In this document: positions 1 through 13,900 of the stretch, piece after piece
Numbering within the stretch: position 1 is the stretch's first letter
How the letters are laid out: every line of letters begins with the position of its first letter
Assembly (NCBI RefSeq): GCF_050908995.1
Contig: NC_135120.1
Location: 20,163,433-20,227,432 of the forward strand
Source of the DNA: Andrena cerasifolii
Taxonomy: Eukaryota; Arthropoda; Insecta; Hymenoptera; Andrenidae
Reading direction: 5' to 3'
DNA: 64,000 nucleotides
Made by a program: the position numbers and the translations under genes
Notes under the pieces: generated by a model
What the model was told of the DNA's origin: nothing
Seen by the model: the letters and a program-made list of their open reading frames with translations, nothing else
Databases searched by the model: none

Positions 1-1545
1 GTGTACATCAACTATTCAGCACCTTTGAGAACGGTTTCTAAGGGGCAACCGAACCGCCCTGAATAGGGAGTATCGTTAACGAAATCGGTCTCCCTTTTTC
101 TAGCCACGTCCATCATCGCGATAACACGCGTTACGTTTCCCTTTTTTTCAACAGCACCCTTGATTTTCGAGCAAATTTAACTTCCACCTTTTTATTCGGC
201 ACCTTTTGGCTCGGCTCGATATCAGGATGGGAAATTTATATATATTTATATATTTCATGGTCTTTGAGAAATCTGCAATCAATTTCCTTCCCCAAGATAT
301 TTGATTTCAATCCTCAGTCCAGACAACTCGACACACTATTAAAAAAAACATCGGTCTAGTAAAACATCCTCGTATATTAATGCCCATTTTTTTACAATTA
401 TACCATGAAGAGGAAGGATAGAACTATATTCTGTTTTTTCAGATTTTTAAAATCGCGTCCGTTGTTAAAAAACTGCATTTGTTTAAAATAATTGCTCAAA
501 AATGGTTAAAAAATTTGTTTCTGAAACTGAAATATTTTTTTCTTAAAACTTCAATGTCTTTTCTTCAAATCACCGTAAACCTCATCTCCATCCGTTTACT
601 ACTTCCATAGTTATAATTTATTGAAAAAAAGTTAGCACTTACCTTCAAACAGCTGTAAAATCGATATTTTTCAAAATTGTCAAAAACCCTTCGAGATATG
701 TTTATATATCCCTAAAGACTACAACATATTCAAATTTCAGCCACATCCGAAATGTTACTCCAGAAAGTGTCCGATTTCGCGTGGAATGTCTCTGCTATAC
801 CACGCCACACCTCCATAGAACCGAATTACATAGTTCCTCCTTACACATATTAAATTTTCGCTGAAAGAGACGAAACAGACACTGTCGCGCCGTTGAACCG
901 TCCTCTAAAAATCATTCGGTCGGATGACGCGTGATACGGCGCTTAGGCTCGCTAAACGTATTCCCTGTGTCGTTCGATACACACCAGAACCGTGATTACA
1001 GGACGGGGATAGAGGTGCCGCACGAAAACCGTGCGGGAGGAGCAGGTATGGCGAGTCGTGCTTTCAAGCTTTCGTCCTGTACCGTGCATTCGGTAATGGT
1101 AAAGCCTGCGCTGTGGTTCGTGTGTGACCTAACGAAAGCCCGGGTACACAATTTGATAATGGGTTAGCTGTGTAACGTGCACACAGTCGACGGCCGTGGT
1201 ACACGCTGCGCTACGGGATACACTGAATCAGTAATAACAACGTGTTTGCATAATCAATCATGCCCTTTCTCCCGTTTCTTCCTCCTCCCCCTCCCTGTCT
1301 TGTTACCCCGTCATGTTTTCGAGGCGGAGAAGATTGAGGGTGGATGGCATTATCCTTTCAGCCGAGCACACGTGCCCTCCTCGTTTGTTTGCCGTGTTAC
1401 GAACCGTCACTATTCGACGTTTCCGGATTTGTTTGAACGAGAATGATAACGCTTTGGCTTTGAAACACTATAAGGCAGAGTGTTTCGAGATTGTTTAAAG
1501 GGTGCAAGCATGAAATAAATAATCGTTCTGGATTTCGTTTGCCAA
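1..1545. other. Intergenic or intronic DNA, no gene seen
   Basis: AT-rich sequence to about 900, then more CpG-rich sequence. The short open frames at 931-1498 overlap on both strands and resemble no family I know. The missing first exon of the glucuronyltransferase could lie here or further upstream, but I cannot point to it. Confidence 0.4.
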
Positions 1546-2095
1546 GTAGGGGAAACCGGGGCAGATTGTACGACGGGGTAAATTGTAACATGCTACTAGT
1601 TACTCCGCTCTAAATGCTGATAAAGCAAGCTATTTGCTGACACACCAGAAAAAGATACTCTAGACGAACAATAGAACAATCGAGAATCCAAAAAGTATAA
1701 AGACAAAAGTAAAGATAGCGAAAAAGAAGATTTTGATAGAATCAGATGAATAAGCAATTATTATTTAACTCATGTATATGAAATGTTTAATAATGATATG
1801 TGTTTTCATTTATATTTTTTAGAAGTGTTTATTCGTGTTCATATTTGTATTTAAATAAGTAAAATAGATGTGTTACAATTTACCCCGGGACTGGGATACA
1901 TTGTAACAAAGGTTCAGATTTGTTTAAGACGAAGCTAGATATTTAAGTGTCCAAGATTTTGTCACGTACTTTCACGCAATTAGTTCACCACATATGTAAG
2001 TAGTAAATCACGCAAATTATTGCCTGATCGAGGAAAACACTTTCGAGAAAAAACTGTGAAAACTTTTTTGTTACAATCTGCCCCGGTCTCCCCTA
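1546..2095. mobile_element. Non-autonomous inverted-repeat element, GGGGAGACCGGGGC family
   Basis: The left end reads GTAGGGGAAACCGGGGC and the right end is its near reverse complement, GCCCCGGTCTCCCCTAC. A TA dinucleotide sits just outside each GGGG/CCCC end, as expected for a TA target duplication. A motif resembling TTACAATTTACCCC recurs inside near 1871 and in inverted form near 1576. There is no transposase frame. Related sequences lie at 33100 and 61330. Confidence 0.7.
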
Positions 2096-4917
2096 CATAG
2101 TGGCACACGTAGCAACAGTCAAATGAATCATAGATACATATTATAGTCTCTTCATCTTACCTTGTCGACCAACTTCGTCTTCCCCGTGACCTTAGAATGG
2201 AGTTAAATCCTCGACGGGCATGGTATCCTTTTTAAAAGTCACAATGCTTCTTTGGACCCCCGCGCGTGCTCGCGTGGGTAGTAATAGTATGCAAATGGAT
2301 ATCCAGCGACACGGTATGCAAATAAATACCGTAAGCTAAATATGGAGACGCCTGTCTCTGTTTCTTCTACCCGACTGCCACCCCCCGTTCCTTTTTTTTC
2401 CGCGTCGCGTCAGAATAAGTTAATACGTCTGCGTAAGCCGCGACGGAAACGCCTCTTGTGCTTCAGGCGGCACGAGGGTCGGCCAGGAATTTTCTCGCGT
2501 TTCACAGTACAGCGCACAGCTGTACGGGAGGTTGGTTCTGGCTTGTAAAAATCCCGGCTGCAACGGACGCACCGAGTACTCTATTTCGTTTTTCCCCTTT
2601 TCTCTTTTCTACCTTAGAGCAGCGTACGTAGAGAGGCCGCGACTTACAATGGCTGAAGTAATGCACCGCCCCCCCTGCGGAGGGTTCGCGCGTGTCTACG
2701 CGCCTCGTGCTATTGCTCGGCCGCCGTTGAAAATTCACTCACTCTTTCCTAATAATTCAAACTTTACATTGTCTACAATGGTCCTCTCGTAACAGAAACG
2801 GATGGGCCCTCCAGGGTGTCCATTTAAGTTCCGCGCGCGCGCGCGTCAGTTATGTAACAGTGCTGTCAGTGTCAATGGTCTCTGTGTCAGTGTCAGTACT
2901 TACAAGTATGAACTGCTCCATTCCAAAAACAACGAACGATATCTTTCACCAGTGACACTGACGGATATGTGTGCGGAGACCTTTAGCTTCCTACCCTAAG
3001 TTCTTCTTTTAATCCAGGGGTAGATGTCTCCGACGAAAGTGAAAGTTGAATCTACTCTGCAATTATAATCGAACAGTTCATACTACGACGTGCACGAAAC
3101 TCGTGCCAGGTTGCGAGTAGCTTCACCGAGGGCAGAGTTACTTAGGAGCCACGATTATCTGTGGAGAGGTGCGAGCCATTTTCTTCATTAAACATTTGGC
3201 TTGCACATGAGCTTGATTCCGACGGGCCTCGCGAAGTCGCGCGATCCATTATCGTTCTAGCCGTTGTTTCCAAGCGAAATTTCTACGGATTCCGCTGGGA
3301 GCTGAGCTGTGCTCCATAATACCTACAATCTGTTTCTTCCGTTTAGCACCGTAATTGCGCTATTATCGCGAGCGCCGCGGTCTATCGGCCCTCGGACTAC
3401 TACTTACGAGACGTTTATGCAACCGGCAGCCTCTCTTCAGGGAATCATATGTGCGCGCGTGCTCGCGGGCGAAATGTCCCCAAGGGGATGAAAAACGGTT
3501 TCAAGATCGGCGGACCGACTTGACGCGAAAACGCCCGCAGTTCTTGAAGTCTACTCCGCACCCTGTCGTTCGCAACGTAATTGAAGTAAACATGCATGTA
3601 GGTGTGGAAAGCATTGCGTTCCTCCATTGCAGAGATGGTTGGATAACTATCGGTCCTCGAGTAGCAGAGACGAAGGAAACGCGGGTGAAATGGAATGAAA
3701 ATATGATTCCCGCGGGAAAGATAACATTTGTGAAGAGAGTTGCCACAGAATGAGCGGAAAACATCTGGGGATCTATACAGGTTAGCCGAAGAGTTTAATA
3801 CTTCTGGGATATTAATCGATTCCTCGTGGCATTTTATACGAGCCGCTCGCCGCTTGATGATAATTTTCCCCGAGGAATAATTTAATTGCTCTTTTAATAT
3901 CACGGCGATGGCTTGCGAGGGCTGCATAAAATAGTTGTTTAAATTGCACCCCCCCCCTTTTTTTTCCCGCAGTAGGTGAAAGTAGAATCCGCCGGGACAG
4001 AAAGTCTAATGAAGTTTTACCGCGCGAGGAAAAGGCACTATTTACATAGTAGAACTTCATTAAAGCCGCCAGCCCCCCGTGGACTATGCGCGCTCTGTTT
4101 CAGTGTTTCCGTTTCCCTGAAATATAATTTTATAGAAGACATCGTGGACCTTCGTCGTATATCCTTCTCGAGGCACGATACTGTCATTGCCAGAGCACGT
4201 TTAAGTTAAAAAGTCTGACCGATAAGCCGTTCGTTTTCAAATAAATCCTTTGGGAGGGTCATAATGTTTATTTGAGTAGCCAGCTTTAAGTGTCGAAGAA
4301 ACTAAGAGGTGCTCGGAGTCAGTGGTGCGCTGCATTAGACTGCAACATCTCCTAATAGCGCGCCGCAGTTCGCTGTTTCATTTTTGCATTGTTGCTGGCA
4401 GCAAGAAACTGACGATGTGGTAATTAGGGCGATAAAACAAGCAAGCCGCTCTGCGTTAGACAGACCCCATACGCTATTCCCACCAGGGGTCTTTGTTTCT
4501 TATCGCGAAACTTGTTTACACGCTGTTTTACGGCGAAATGATTTTCGCCACGGAACTCTGATACCGAGTTCCGAAGTTATAATCGTAGCTATTATTCGCA
4601 CGACGTTTAATCCCTGCTACTCCTTTCAACCTTTTCCCGCGATCCCGAAGCAAAAATCCCGAAGCTCGTTTCGAGGTGTGCAACGTGCAGTTTAAATTGC
4701 GTCTTAGAAACTCCGGGGGTACGTGAGAAAAGTCTCTTTTACGACTCACACAGTCTCCTTCTTTTCTCTTCCCCGTTCACCCACGCATATTAAACACTTG
4801 TGCAAGCACAGGAATCCCCTGGCTTCCCCAGAAACCCCCCCGCAAAACTTAAATCTAACAGTTTAAATTCCGAAAGGCGTACCAATCACCCGGCACTATC
4901 TTGTTTCGCCTTTGCAG
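2096..4917. other. Upstream of the glucuronyltransferase, no gene seen
   Basis: CpG-containing DNA with overlapping chance frames on both strands (longest 160 codons, minus strand, 3445-3927). The sequence up to 4917 ends in a pyrimidine-rich tract and TTTGCAG, the splice acceptor of the first visible B4GAT1 exon. It is therefore intron or 5' flank of that gene. Confidence 0.4.
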
Positions 4918-7900
4918 TTGGGATGCCGGCCATGGAACCTCAGTCTGACCAGCGTGGTTGTTCTGGCGATCTCGAACATGCTGCTGACGTTCCTGCTGCT
5001 GCAGTCGGAGACCTGTGCCCCGGACCAGATGCCCAGGGATTTCGAGCCAAGCGCCGTGACCGAATGGAGCCTCCGTACCCTGATCAAAGAGCAGCAGCAG
5101 CAGCAGCAGTCGGACTGCGGTACACAGGACTACCAGCCGTTGCCAGTTGACGCGAGCGGCTTCAAGCTGAACATCAAGCTGGGCAGGTGGGATGCCCGTA
5201 GGCTGTACCGGAGCTTCGACCATGTCCTGGTCGGGTCCAGCTTCGTCGAGCTGTCGCAGGCTTACCGCGTCTGCCTGGCCATGCAGAGCTCGGTGGAGAA
5301 GTTGCACTCGCTCGTGCAAGCCGCCCACCATTGGACAGGTCCGGTGTCCGTGGCCCTGTACGCGGCAGGCGACGAAGAGTTCGAGGCTCTACAGAAGTAC
5401 CTGGTCTACCTCAGGAGGTGCTACGAGCCGATAAGAGAGAGGGTGAGTTTTTCGCTGGCGGTGCCGAGGCTCAGGGCTCCGAAGAAGCAGCCGCGCGAGT
5501 TCGAGCTGCCCGAGGTGGTGGATTGTGCCAAACCTGAAGCGACGTTGAACGAGTTGATGAATGGTATCTCGAACGAGCAGACCAACTGGCGGATACGCAA
5601 CGTCTATCCCCAGAATCACATGAGGAATCTAGCCAGAAAGAACTGCCAGTCCGATTACGTGTTCTTGACGGACGTGGACATCGTACCCAGCTTCAACTTG
5701 ACCGGCTCCTTGGACGACTTCCTCAGGACCGATGCCTGTGATAAGTGCGCCTACGTGATACCGACGTACGAGCTGGACTCGCGCGTCAGGTTCCCGCAGA
5801 ATAAGACGGAGCTGGTCCGGCTGGCGAGGAAGGGGCTGGCCAGGCCTTTCCACCAGAAGGTCTTCATACACAATCAGTTCGCCACCAACTTTACCAGGTG
5901 AGGAGACTTTCTTACCGAGACTTACACCGATTTACGAGCCCCTCGAACTTTCGTTAGGTACCTGAAAACTCGGCGAAATTTCAATTCACGAATTTCCCTC
6001 CGCTTTGATGTAATAATGTGTTCATGTGTTCCGAGTAGTTGATAATTTTTCCACACCTCTGCTTGACGTTTCAGGTGGATACTGGACACATCCCCGAACC
6101 ATAAGAATTACGCGAGCATGAGGAGCGGCAAGGTCTACGTCAGCCACGACGTGACAAATTTCGAGTTCCTTTACGAACCCTTTTACGTCGCGAAAGACAT
6201 TGTCCCTTCCCACGACGAGAGGTTCATGGGCTACGGGTACACCAGGAACACTCAGGTACGAATTTATATTTTATCGCGTCTCAGACGTCGACGAAAGCTG
6301 CGTATGAATATTTCATTGGGAAGTTAGTTACTTTCGGGAGCCCCGGTCCCGCGATTTCGCACGCTGTTATAGCATTCACTTCAATCGGAACGGCATGAAT
6401 ATTTCAATGAAATTTAAAGCGTAATCGACGCAGCCAGGCCGAGCCAATGATTCCTTCATACTTCTTGCCGGGTCGATGAAATCGGCTGTCATCTGGCGAG
6501 CTTATCGTCCCGTCGTCGTCGCCCGTGCCCGCTGGAACTTTAGAACCGAAGCTTGTAAAACAAGGTACACCTCGCGAGCAGTTTGCTCCAATTACGCCGC
6601 GAGGAACGCTGGCGCAAAGTGGAGTCCGCGCATCGTACGATATTAGAGCACGGCGAAATGAAAAAAGTGCATATTTGCACGGTACATAGGAAACATCGCG
6701 TACGTGCGCGCGTCCGTGGAAATCAGAGGAGGATCGAATTGGGAGGGCGGGAGGAATGGAGGGGGGAGGCAGTTTGGGGAGCACGAAACTCGAACGGACA
6801 AATCCCGCGCGCTGGGAACATTAATTGAATTACATATTATCATTGCCGCCGTTATCGTGCGATGGAGGCTCATTTTGCGGAACAAGCATTATTTAATTTA
6901 AACTTGATACATCTCGCGCCCGTCTAATCGAACGTTTGCATATCGAGGACGCTCGTTGCCTCGTTTCGGCGCTCGTGTTACGGGTAATTCGTGTTGCAAA
7001 CTGTACTTTCCATCCAGTTAACAATTTACGGTGAACATCGCGTCGCTGTACAACATTCAAACTAACCGGGAGCTTTCCTGTCGTCGGCGTGCGGCCAATT
7101 TCATTTTCATATCACCATTAAAATATTTAAAATTGAATACTGCCACGTTCTAGGTTGATTATTTTTATTCTGGAAAAAGGGATATTGTGTAATTTGATAC
7201 ACACTTCGTTAGTTAAGCTTGAAACTTTGTGAAAGCTTAGTTCCCATATAGAAGTAGAACAAGCTCCTACATGTTAGACCAATTCTCACGAGTAGTACAC
7301 TCTACGATAATTTATACTTTCTTTTCAGAGTTTATTTTTCATTTATTTATTTATTTATTTATTTATTAAGTAAGTAAGTAAGAAGTACAGGAAAGCAATG
7401 ACAGATAGTAAAGCGCAGAGAGGAGAAAGCGGAGTTTAAGTTCTACATATCGGTACAACGATATATGATACTTACTACATTCTCCCAATTCCGATATAAA
7501 TGCTTAACTCTTATCCGTTCCTTATTTCACGAACTGAATCTGTTCCTCGATGTCAAATTGACACAGTGGCGAAAGATCGATGAAGGTAATTAGTTATTTT
7601 TCGATATTTTTTTTTATTCAAAATGATGAGTTAACATTTACATCTTAGATCTTTCACAAATTTCGCATAAAATATAACGATGTGGAGGACATAGTGCTTG
7701 ATACAAGAATCACAGATAACAGAACAGTATAACTTATTACGGGAAAACTATGTCAACTTGACACGAGGTTAAAACACAATACACCGCTACTCTGCACCCT
7801 TATTCTCACATCAAAATTAGATCCCCCGTACTTCCATCCTCATTCCATTTAAGGGGGAACACCACTGTGACGGCCGGAAAAGTAAACCATTTTTAAGAAT

Positions 7901-10900
7901 TTTTTTCAGGAATAATTTACAGTTTTCATACAAAATTGTTATTACCTACCTTTAGTACGCTGTCTTAAGAGACTATATAAAAAAATAAATAGAAAAACAT
8001 CCATAAATTTTAATATATTAATTAATCTTCTAGACCCCCCACGCGAGCTGGCCGAAGGTGTAATTATGGAACAGCAGGTCTGAAATCAAATTTCATTTTT
8101 TTTTTATAAACTATATGAGTGTAATTTCCGTTGTACGTACGTATTCTTTGATTGAAAACAAACTTATTTAAATACGCGCGAAGAGCTGTCTATCTTATTC
8201 GCTTGTCGAAACTTTTCTTCTAAGGCGCACCATTTTTACAAAAATAATTTGTTTAAGAAATCGATACTTACAACGGAAACTACACTCATATAGTTTATAA
8301 AAAAAAAGAAATTTCATTTCGGACTTGCTGTTCCATAGTTACACCTTCGACCAGCTCGCGTGGGGGGTCTAGAAGATTAATTAATATATTAAAATTTATG
8401 TATGTTTTCCTATTTATTTTTTTCTATATAATCTCTTAAGACAGTGTACTAAAGATAGGTAATCAAAATTTTCTATGAAAACTGTATATTATTCCTGGAA
8501 AAAAATTCTTAAGAATTCTTACTTTTCCGGCCGTCACAGTGGTGTTCCCCCTTAACTTAGATCACAGTAGAATGGCCTTGTATATATCAGACGCCCGACT
8601 AACAAGTAGTATACCATAGAAAAATTCTTCTCTTCCGCGTCGAACGATGCCAAATTTCACCCACCAGCACACTCTCGCCCCAGCCAGCACTCTCGCTTTT
8701 CCGAGCATCGAGGGTCCCGGTGAAAGAAAATACTCAGCCCCGAGAAGTGTCGCATGCCGTAAGCTTCATCCGTCAGCATATCCCCGAAGTCACGTTCGGG
8801 TCACGCAGTCGTGTCGCAGCCGCTCGCAACACACCGTCGCCAATCAACGACGTCGCATTATCACGCGCGGTACGCACGCTTAAGCTCGGCGGGCGGATAA
8901 AGCGGAATGACGGGGCGCGTCAGGCGTTGTGCGCGGATAATGCACCCCGGCCCCGGCAATGACGGCTGACGTTTTCGTGGGTGTGAGGCCTCCGCCGCGG
9001 AGAGTAACGAAATTCCATCCGGGCGGCGAAAATCCGTGCGGCGACGTACCGCGGCGCATCCGTGGAACGAAGTACGCCGCAGCGACGGCAATAAAACGGG
9101 TGTAAATCTACGTGGCCGCGCACCGCGGTAACACCGGTGGAAAACAGCCGTGCAAGTCGGCGTACACAGGCGCGGATGTAAGCCGGTGTGTACGGTCGCG
9201 GGCGTTACACGCTGACTACGTAACAGTACATTGGTATTCGCGTCTTCTCTGCGGTTCGTTCGCACAACATCCACTCCCCACGGAGGAATGAGAATGGATA
9301 TCGTTCGCTTTTCCTGCCACCCCCACCCTCTTGTATCTCGAGCTCCACTCGAACCCCTTTCCTACAAGCTCGCCACCTCTATCCAATGCAATCCTGTCGC
9401 GCCATTCTTTCACCGTGCAACCGGTCTCCCTCGACTTCCCTGCCCTCCGTTTGCCCCGTTTTGTCCTACGTCTTACCCTGGCCCTCTACTCGCACCCGAA
9501 TTATACATAGCTGCTACCGTATCCCGCGTTGTCTCGCAGCAAGTAGACTCAGTAAAGGAACCAACGTGCTCGATGATTCGTTAGCTTGTGTTACACAGCT
9601 TGTGTTAATCAGTCGTCCGTGTGGATGCACGATGCTCGATAGTCGACGGGCAACTGGATTCTGTCAAATCGAGCGAGATTTTCGGTTTGGTAATTGGCTT
9701 CTGCGAGTTTGAGTTGCGCGGGGATTGAAATGACTTTGTCCTGAGTAACTCTACGGCACGGGGCCTGTTTCGTGAGTGATTATTCCGTGGAAGCGTGTTC
9801 CGCAGGCGGCAATGGCGATGAATGGGAAGTTGCTTTGCTATGTGGAGACCGTGCAAGTGGCTCGACTGAGAGCATTCTGTGATCTTGACAGCCTCAGCCA
9901 GGCTTAATGTGTGACGAGGGTGGCGGGTTTGAAGTCGAATCAGGAGTGTCTTCTGTCTGCTTCATGGAAGTCCGAGGGTAAGATTTTCTCTTCAGCGGAG
10001 CCAGGTTGAAGTTCGGTGAAGGTGGATGAAGCCTTCAGCTGCGACTCAGCCGCCTTACATTTGGGTTCGGATTCCCGTGGGCAGTCGTTATGCCGCTAAA
10101 TACGCGGGCGTAAGTCTCCAGAGTTGTTAGAAGGTCGATGACAGGAGCTTGCACCCCTGTCACCACATTTAGCAAGGATTAGAGGCGTAAGCTTGTTGCC
10201 CGGGCACTATAGGGAGTTTTGGCTGCTGCCGGACGCTAAGTGTCTCTTTTAAGCGTTTAATGATTCTCCTTGAGCTTATTTGTTAACCAGGACACCGTTA
10301 AGCAAGCAATTGTGTTTGACATCCAGGATTGTTTCTTTCCCGACACGTTATCCTTCGGTACCGTGTTCGAGTCGATCTGTTCGCCATCGCGATCCACTTC
10401 TACAGATAAACGCGCCCACGAAAGATTCATTATTGTCGTATTTATCGTGCTGGCAATCAACGTCACGAACGAATTGGATTGATATCTAATCGTGGCGGCG
10501 CATCGGATTGATTGTAGCTCCTCGCTTGGATATGTACTTCCCCGTTGAAGGGTAGTCAGGATCCTCTATCGCAGCCTATCATTTTCATTTACCAGCTCCT
10601 CGATACCGTAACACGCTAAATCCTACTCACGAGCAGCTCGTTTGATTTAGGACCACCGATTGCCGGGATCTCTTACCGTCAGATTGAACCTGCTGATTGA
10701 TCAAGCTCTCAGGGCGTTTCAAACTATACTACCAGCACTTCGTAATGTTTATAATATTATTCCTCAAGGTGCGATTCCACGATGAGATTTTAAATGAGAC
10801 TTTTCTATCGCGAGGCGAAAATCTCAGCAACTACTAAATGCAAATAATGTAAACAGTCGCGAGAGATGAGATTTTTGAAAATATATCATGTAACTTGTCT

Positions 10901-13900
10901 GGTGAGTGTCTGGTTTCATGAAAAAATTAAAACTTGTCACTTCAGTGGAGACACATCGTGAAATAATTGTCTCGCGAGATTAAAGTATCATGCGAGACTC
11001 GATATTTTTGTCTCTTCTTGAATTTGCACCTTTAGAAATAACTTCCTCAAACGACTAAATTTACGTAAAATCGCCACAGCGACTCTTCGTCCCACTTCTG
11101 CAGTATCAATCTTCTGCGTCTCCAATCGCAGTAGTGGAGCCCCCTCATAGCTTAGGCAGCCTGCCGCACTCGCAGCAACGGCGAACGCTTCAAAATATCG
11201 CGCTCGCAACAAGGAGACGATTTCTCAATGAATTGCGAGGCGACTCGTCCCAATATTGACCTTCCGACGTTCATTTCGAAGATTGACTTTCGATCGGCCA
11301 CGAAAATTGATTCCACGACGCGGGGGAGCGCAATCGTCGTGAGTGGGCGAGACACGCGAGCAACACGGACGGCCGGCTGCGCCCAGCTGGTGCGAATCAA
11401 AGGGGGAAGATAGCCCGATTCACCTGGGTCGTTCTCGTCTTCGCCGATTGAGCGATTACCTCGGCGCTAGGTCGTCAATCAGCAACGGACGGGGTTCGAA
11501 TCGCCGCGACTCGACTACCCCGACAGGGGGGCGTGGGTGCATTGAAAGCGAACGAGGCACGAAGCTATTTCCACGGAACTGGCGCTGTTCGTTTCGTTCT
11601 GGCGGCGACGAATGCGAATTAAATTTCGTCGAAAAGATTAACGGGGCTCTATTAAAAGTTTATCGCGCTCGTTACGCCGAGGATTCGCCTTCGGGCTCGG
11701 GGCGCTACCTTTCCGATATTTCTTTCTCTCGCTTCATTTCCGCCGCTTATTAGCCGACGGACGAAATTGCTCATTAAACGCTGGCTGGTATCGATACGTC
11801 GCAATTAACTCGGTGCCCGATACAGAAGTTACCGTTTCCTGCCGGATTGCTCAGCTGCGGAGGGGTTTCAAGATGCGTTGACCTGGACGGGACTGGATAC
11901 AGCCGGTAGGGGGCTGCAAACTTGCAAATTTCGCAGCTAATGATCCGCGCTACGAGTGTATCGTTTTGTGAATATTTTACTGTTACCCTTATGGCGTGGG
12001 GCTTAGTATCGCCGCCGTTCCACGACCAATAATTTCGGCGCATCCTTCTCGCGCACACGTACCTACATACAAGGGAAGATCCCGAATTTGAAAATTCAAA
12101 AAATTCGGAAAGTTTGTGGATATGTAGAGAATTTTCTCATGATTACAACGCAATTTTTTTTGCTGCCCAAAATCACACTAACGGGGTGAAATTAACCCCT
12201 GAAGATTCGGCTATTTTTCGATTTTATTTTCTAACTCGCAATCTGTAAGATATAGAAAAGAGATTTCGAGACAAACGTTACTTCTTTTAATTAGATCTAT
12301 CAAATGGTAAAAGTTGTATCAATTGTTTAAACAATTAGGAAAAAGTTATAAACAAAAATATTAATAATGTTTTCTAAAATTCGTTGTTTCACGTGGTTAG
12401 AAAATAAAATCGAAAAATAGCCGAATCTTCAGGGGTTAATTTCACCCCTTATTATGATTTTGGGCAGCAAAAAAAATTGCGTTGTAATCAGGAGGAAATT
12501 CCCTACATATCCACAAAGTTTCAGAACTTTTTGAATTTTCGAGTTCGGGATCTTCCCTTGTCAGACGAATTCATTGCCTTAAAAGAGAACGCTGTGATGC
12601 TTGCCGAACTTACCGAACCAGTGACCTAGCTGTTGCGATCAGGTTTACGGCTGCGACGGCAGTGGTACGTTTTACGTGCCCCTACTTTTAGCAAACTCTA
12701 TTACGAGAGCTTCACGACCCCCACCGTTTAATGGATAATAATTTCGACACGTCACTTTTATATATAATAGCATAAAAGTCTAATGAATTGAATGATAGCT
12801 CTGTTATGCTTACTCGGCGATTATACTAGCTGTTCTCCTTGAATAATAACGCACTCATACACCTACGTTCACGACTAACTCCGTCACGAGCCGGTTTACT
12901 ACTGCCATCGTTTAACCGTTAGTAATTTGAGTGGTTGAGGTTTATATCTCCTTAAAAGAGTTTACCTACATAAATCCCGGCATTAAAATCTCACGGTGAT
13001 TATCATCCACGGCGTCGAAGCCGTTCAAACCGGCGAGGGGGCGCTCGAGCGTTTTAACTATCGGCGCACCTTACTCTCGCCAGGCCCTTGTTGGAAACGT
13101 AAGATAAACGGAGACGCGCCTTATTCGCCGGGATTTATACCGACGTGGGATCGCATAAAGCTCAATTATTAGATTTACTTCGCTGCCCGCGGCCCCATTT
13201 CGCCCGGCGCTGCTATCTGGAAAAATTATGCGAGCGCTGTTTACCGAACTTCACCGCGTCCCGCGGATGCACCGTCACGTATGGCCCTAATGCGTGGATC
13301 TTCCTCGCGGATTCATCAGCGAGTTTCGAGCGGCTAAACCGGCGTGATTACGGAAGGAAAAAGGGACTCACGCTCGTGTCTGATAGTTGAGTGGTAGATC
13401 AGTGAAGTGGAATCGCATTTCCCACGTTACAGCGAAGGAATCATTCTGGATTCTGCTTCTTCGGTGAGAAAGTTCTACGACGAAGGTAGATGGTTAATTT
13501 TTTATTTCGCGAAATTCCGGAGCAAGGTTAGCACGCGTGAAATCATTGCCAGCAATATGGAGGGTAACGCTGCTACGCCTTCCGTCGATACGACGCCACT
13601 TATTTTCATTCAGCCGTTGCAACACGATCCCGGTACACCGACGGACACATAATACTCTAGGCGAGGATAATGTCTTCATCCCCTCGTTAAATTTAATCAC
13701 CCAAATTCTCTGGGTACGGGGGATCGAATAAAATGCACTAGCCAGCAGCGTGGCATGTCATGATCGTAATGGTCCGCGGTAGCGATGGCGAGCTCCCCCC
13801 GTCGATGTCGAAGCGTGAAATTAACCCGAACACATTTCCCCAAGGTACGCGCCACGTAAAACAACCCCCACCGCGGTGTCCAGTTCCATTTCCCTTCCGC

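Noticed and set aside
4923..5150. ATG-started frame (MPAMEPQ...) over the B4GAT1 exon
   Set aside because: It is out of frame with the conserved glycosyltransferase sequence, which continues open for 326 codons and joins the next exons in phase.
11488..11510. GGTTCGAATCGC as a possible tRNA B box
   Set aside because: No matching A box, acceptor stem or anticodon stem could be formed around it.
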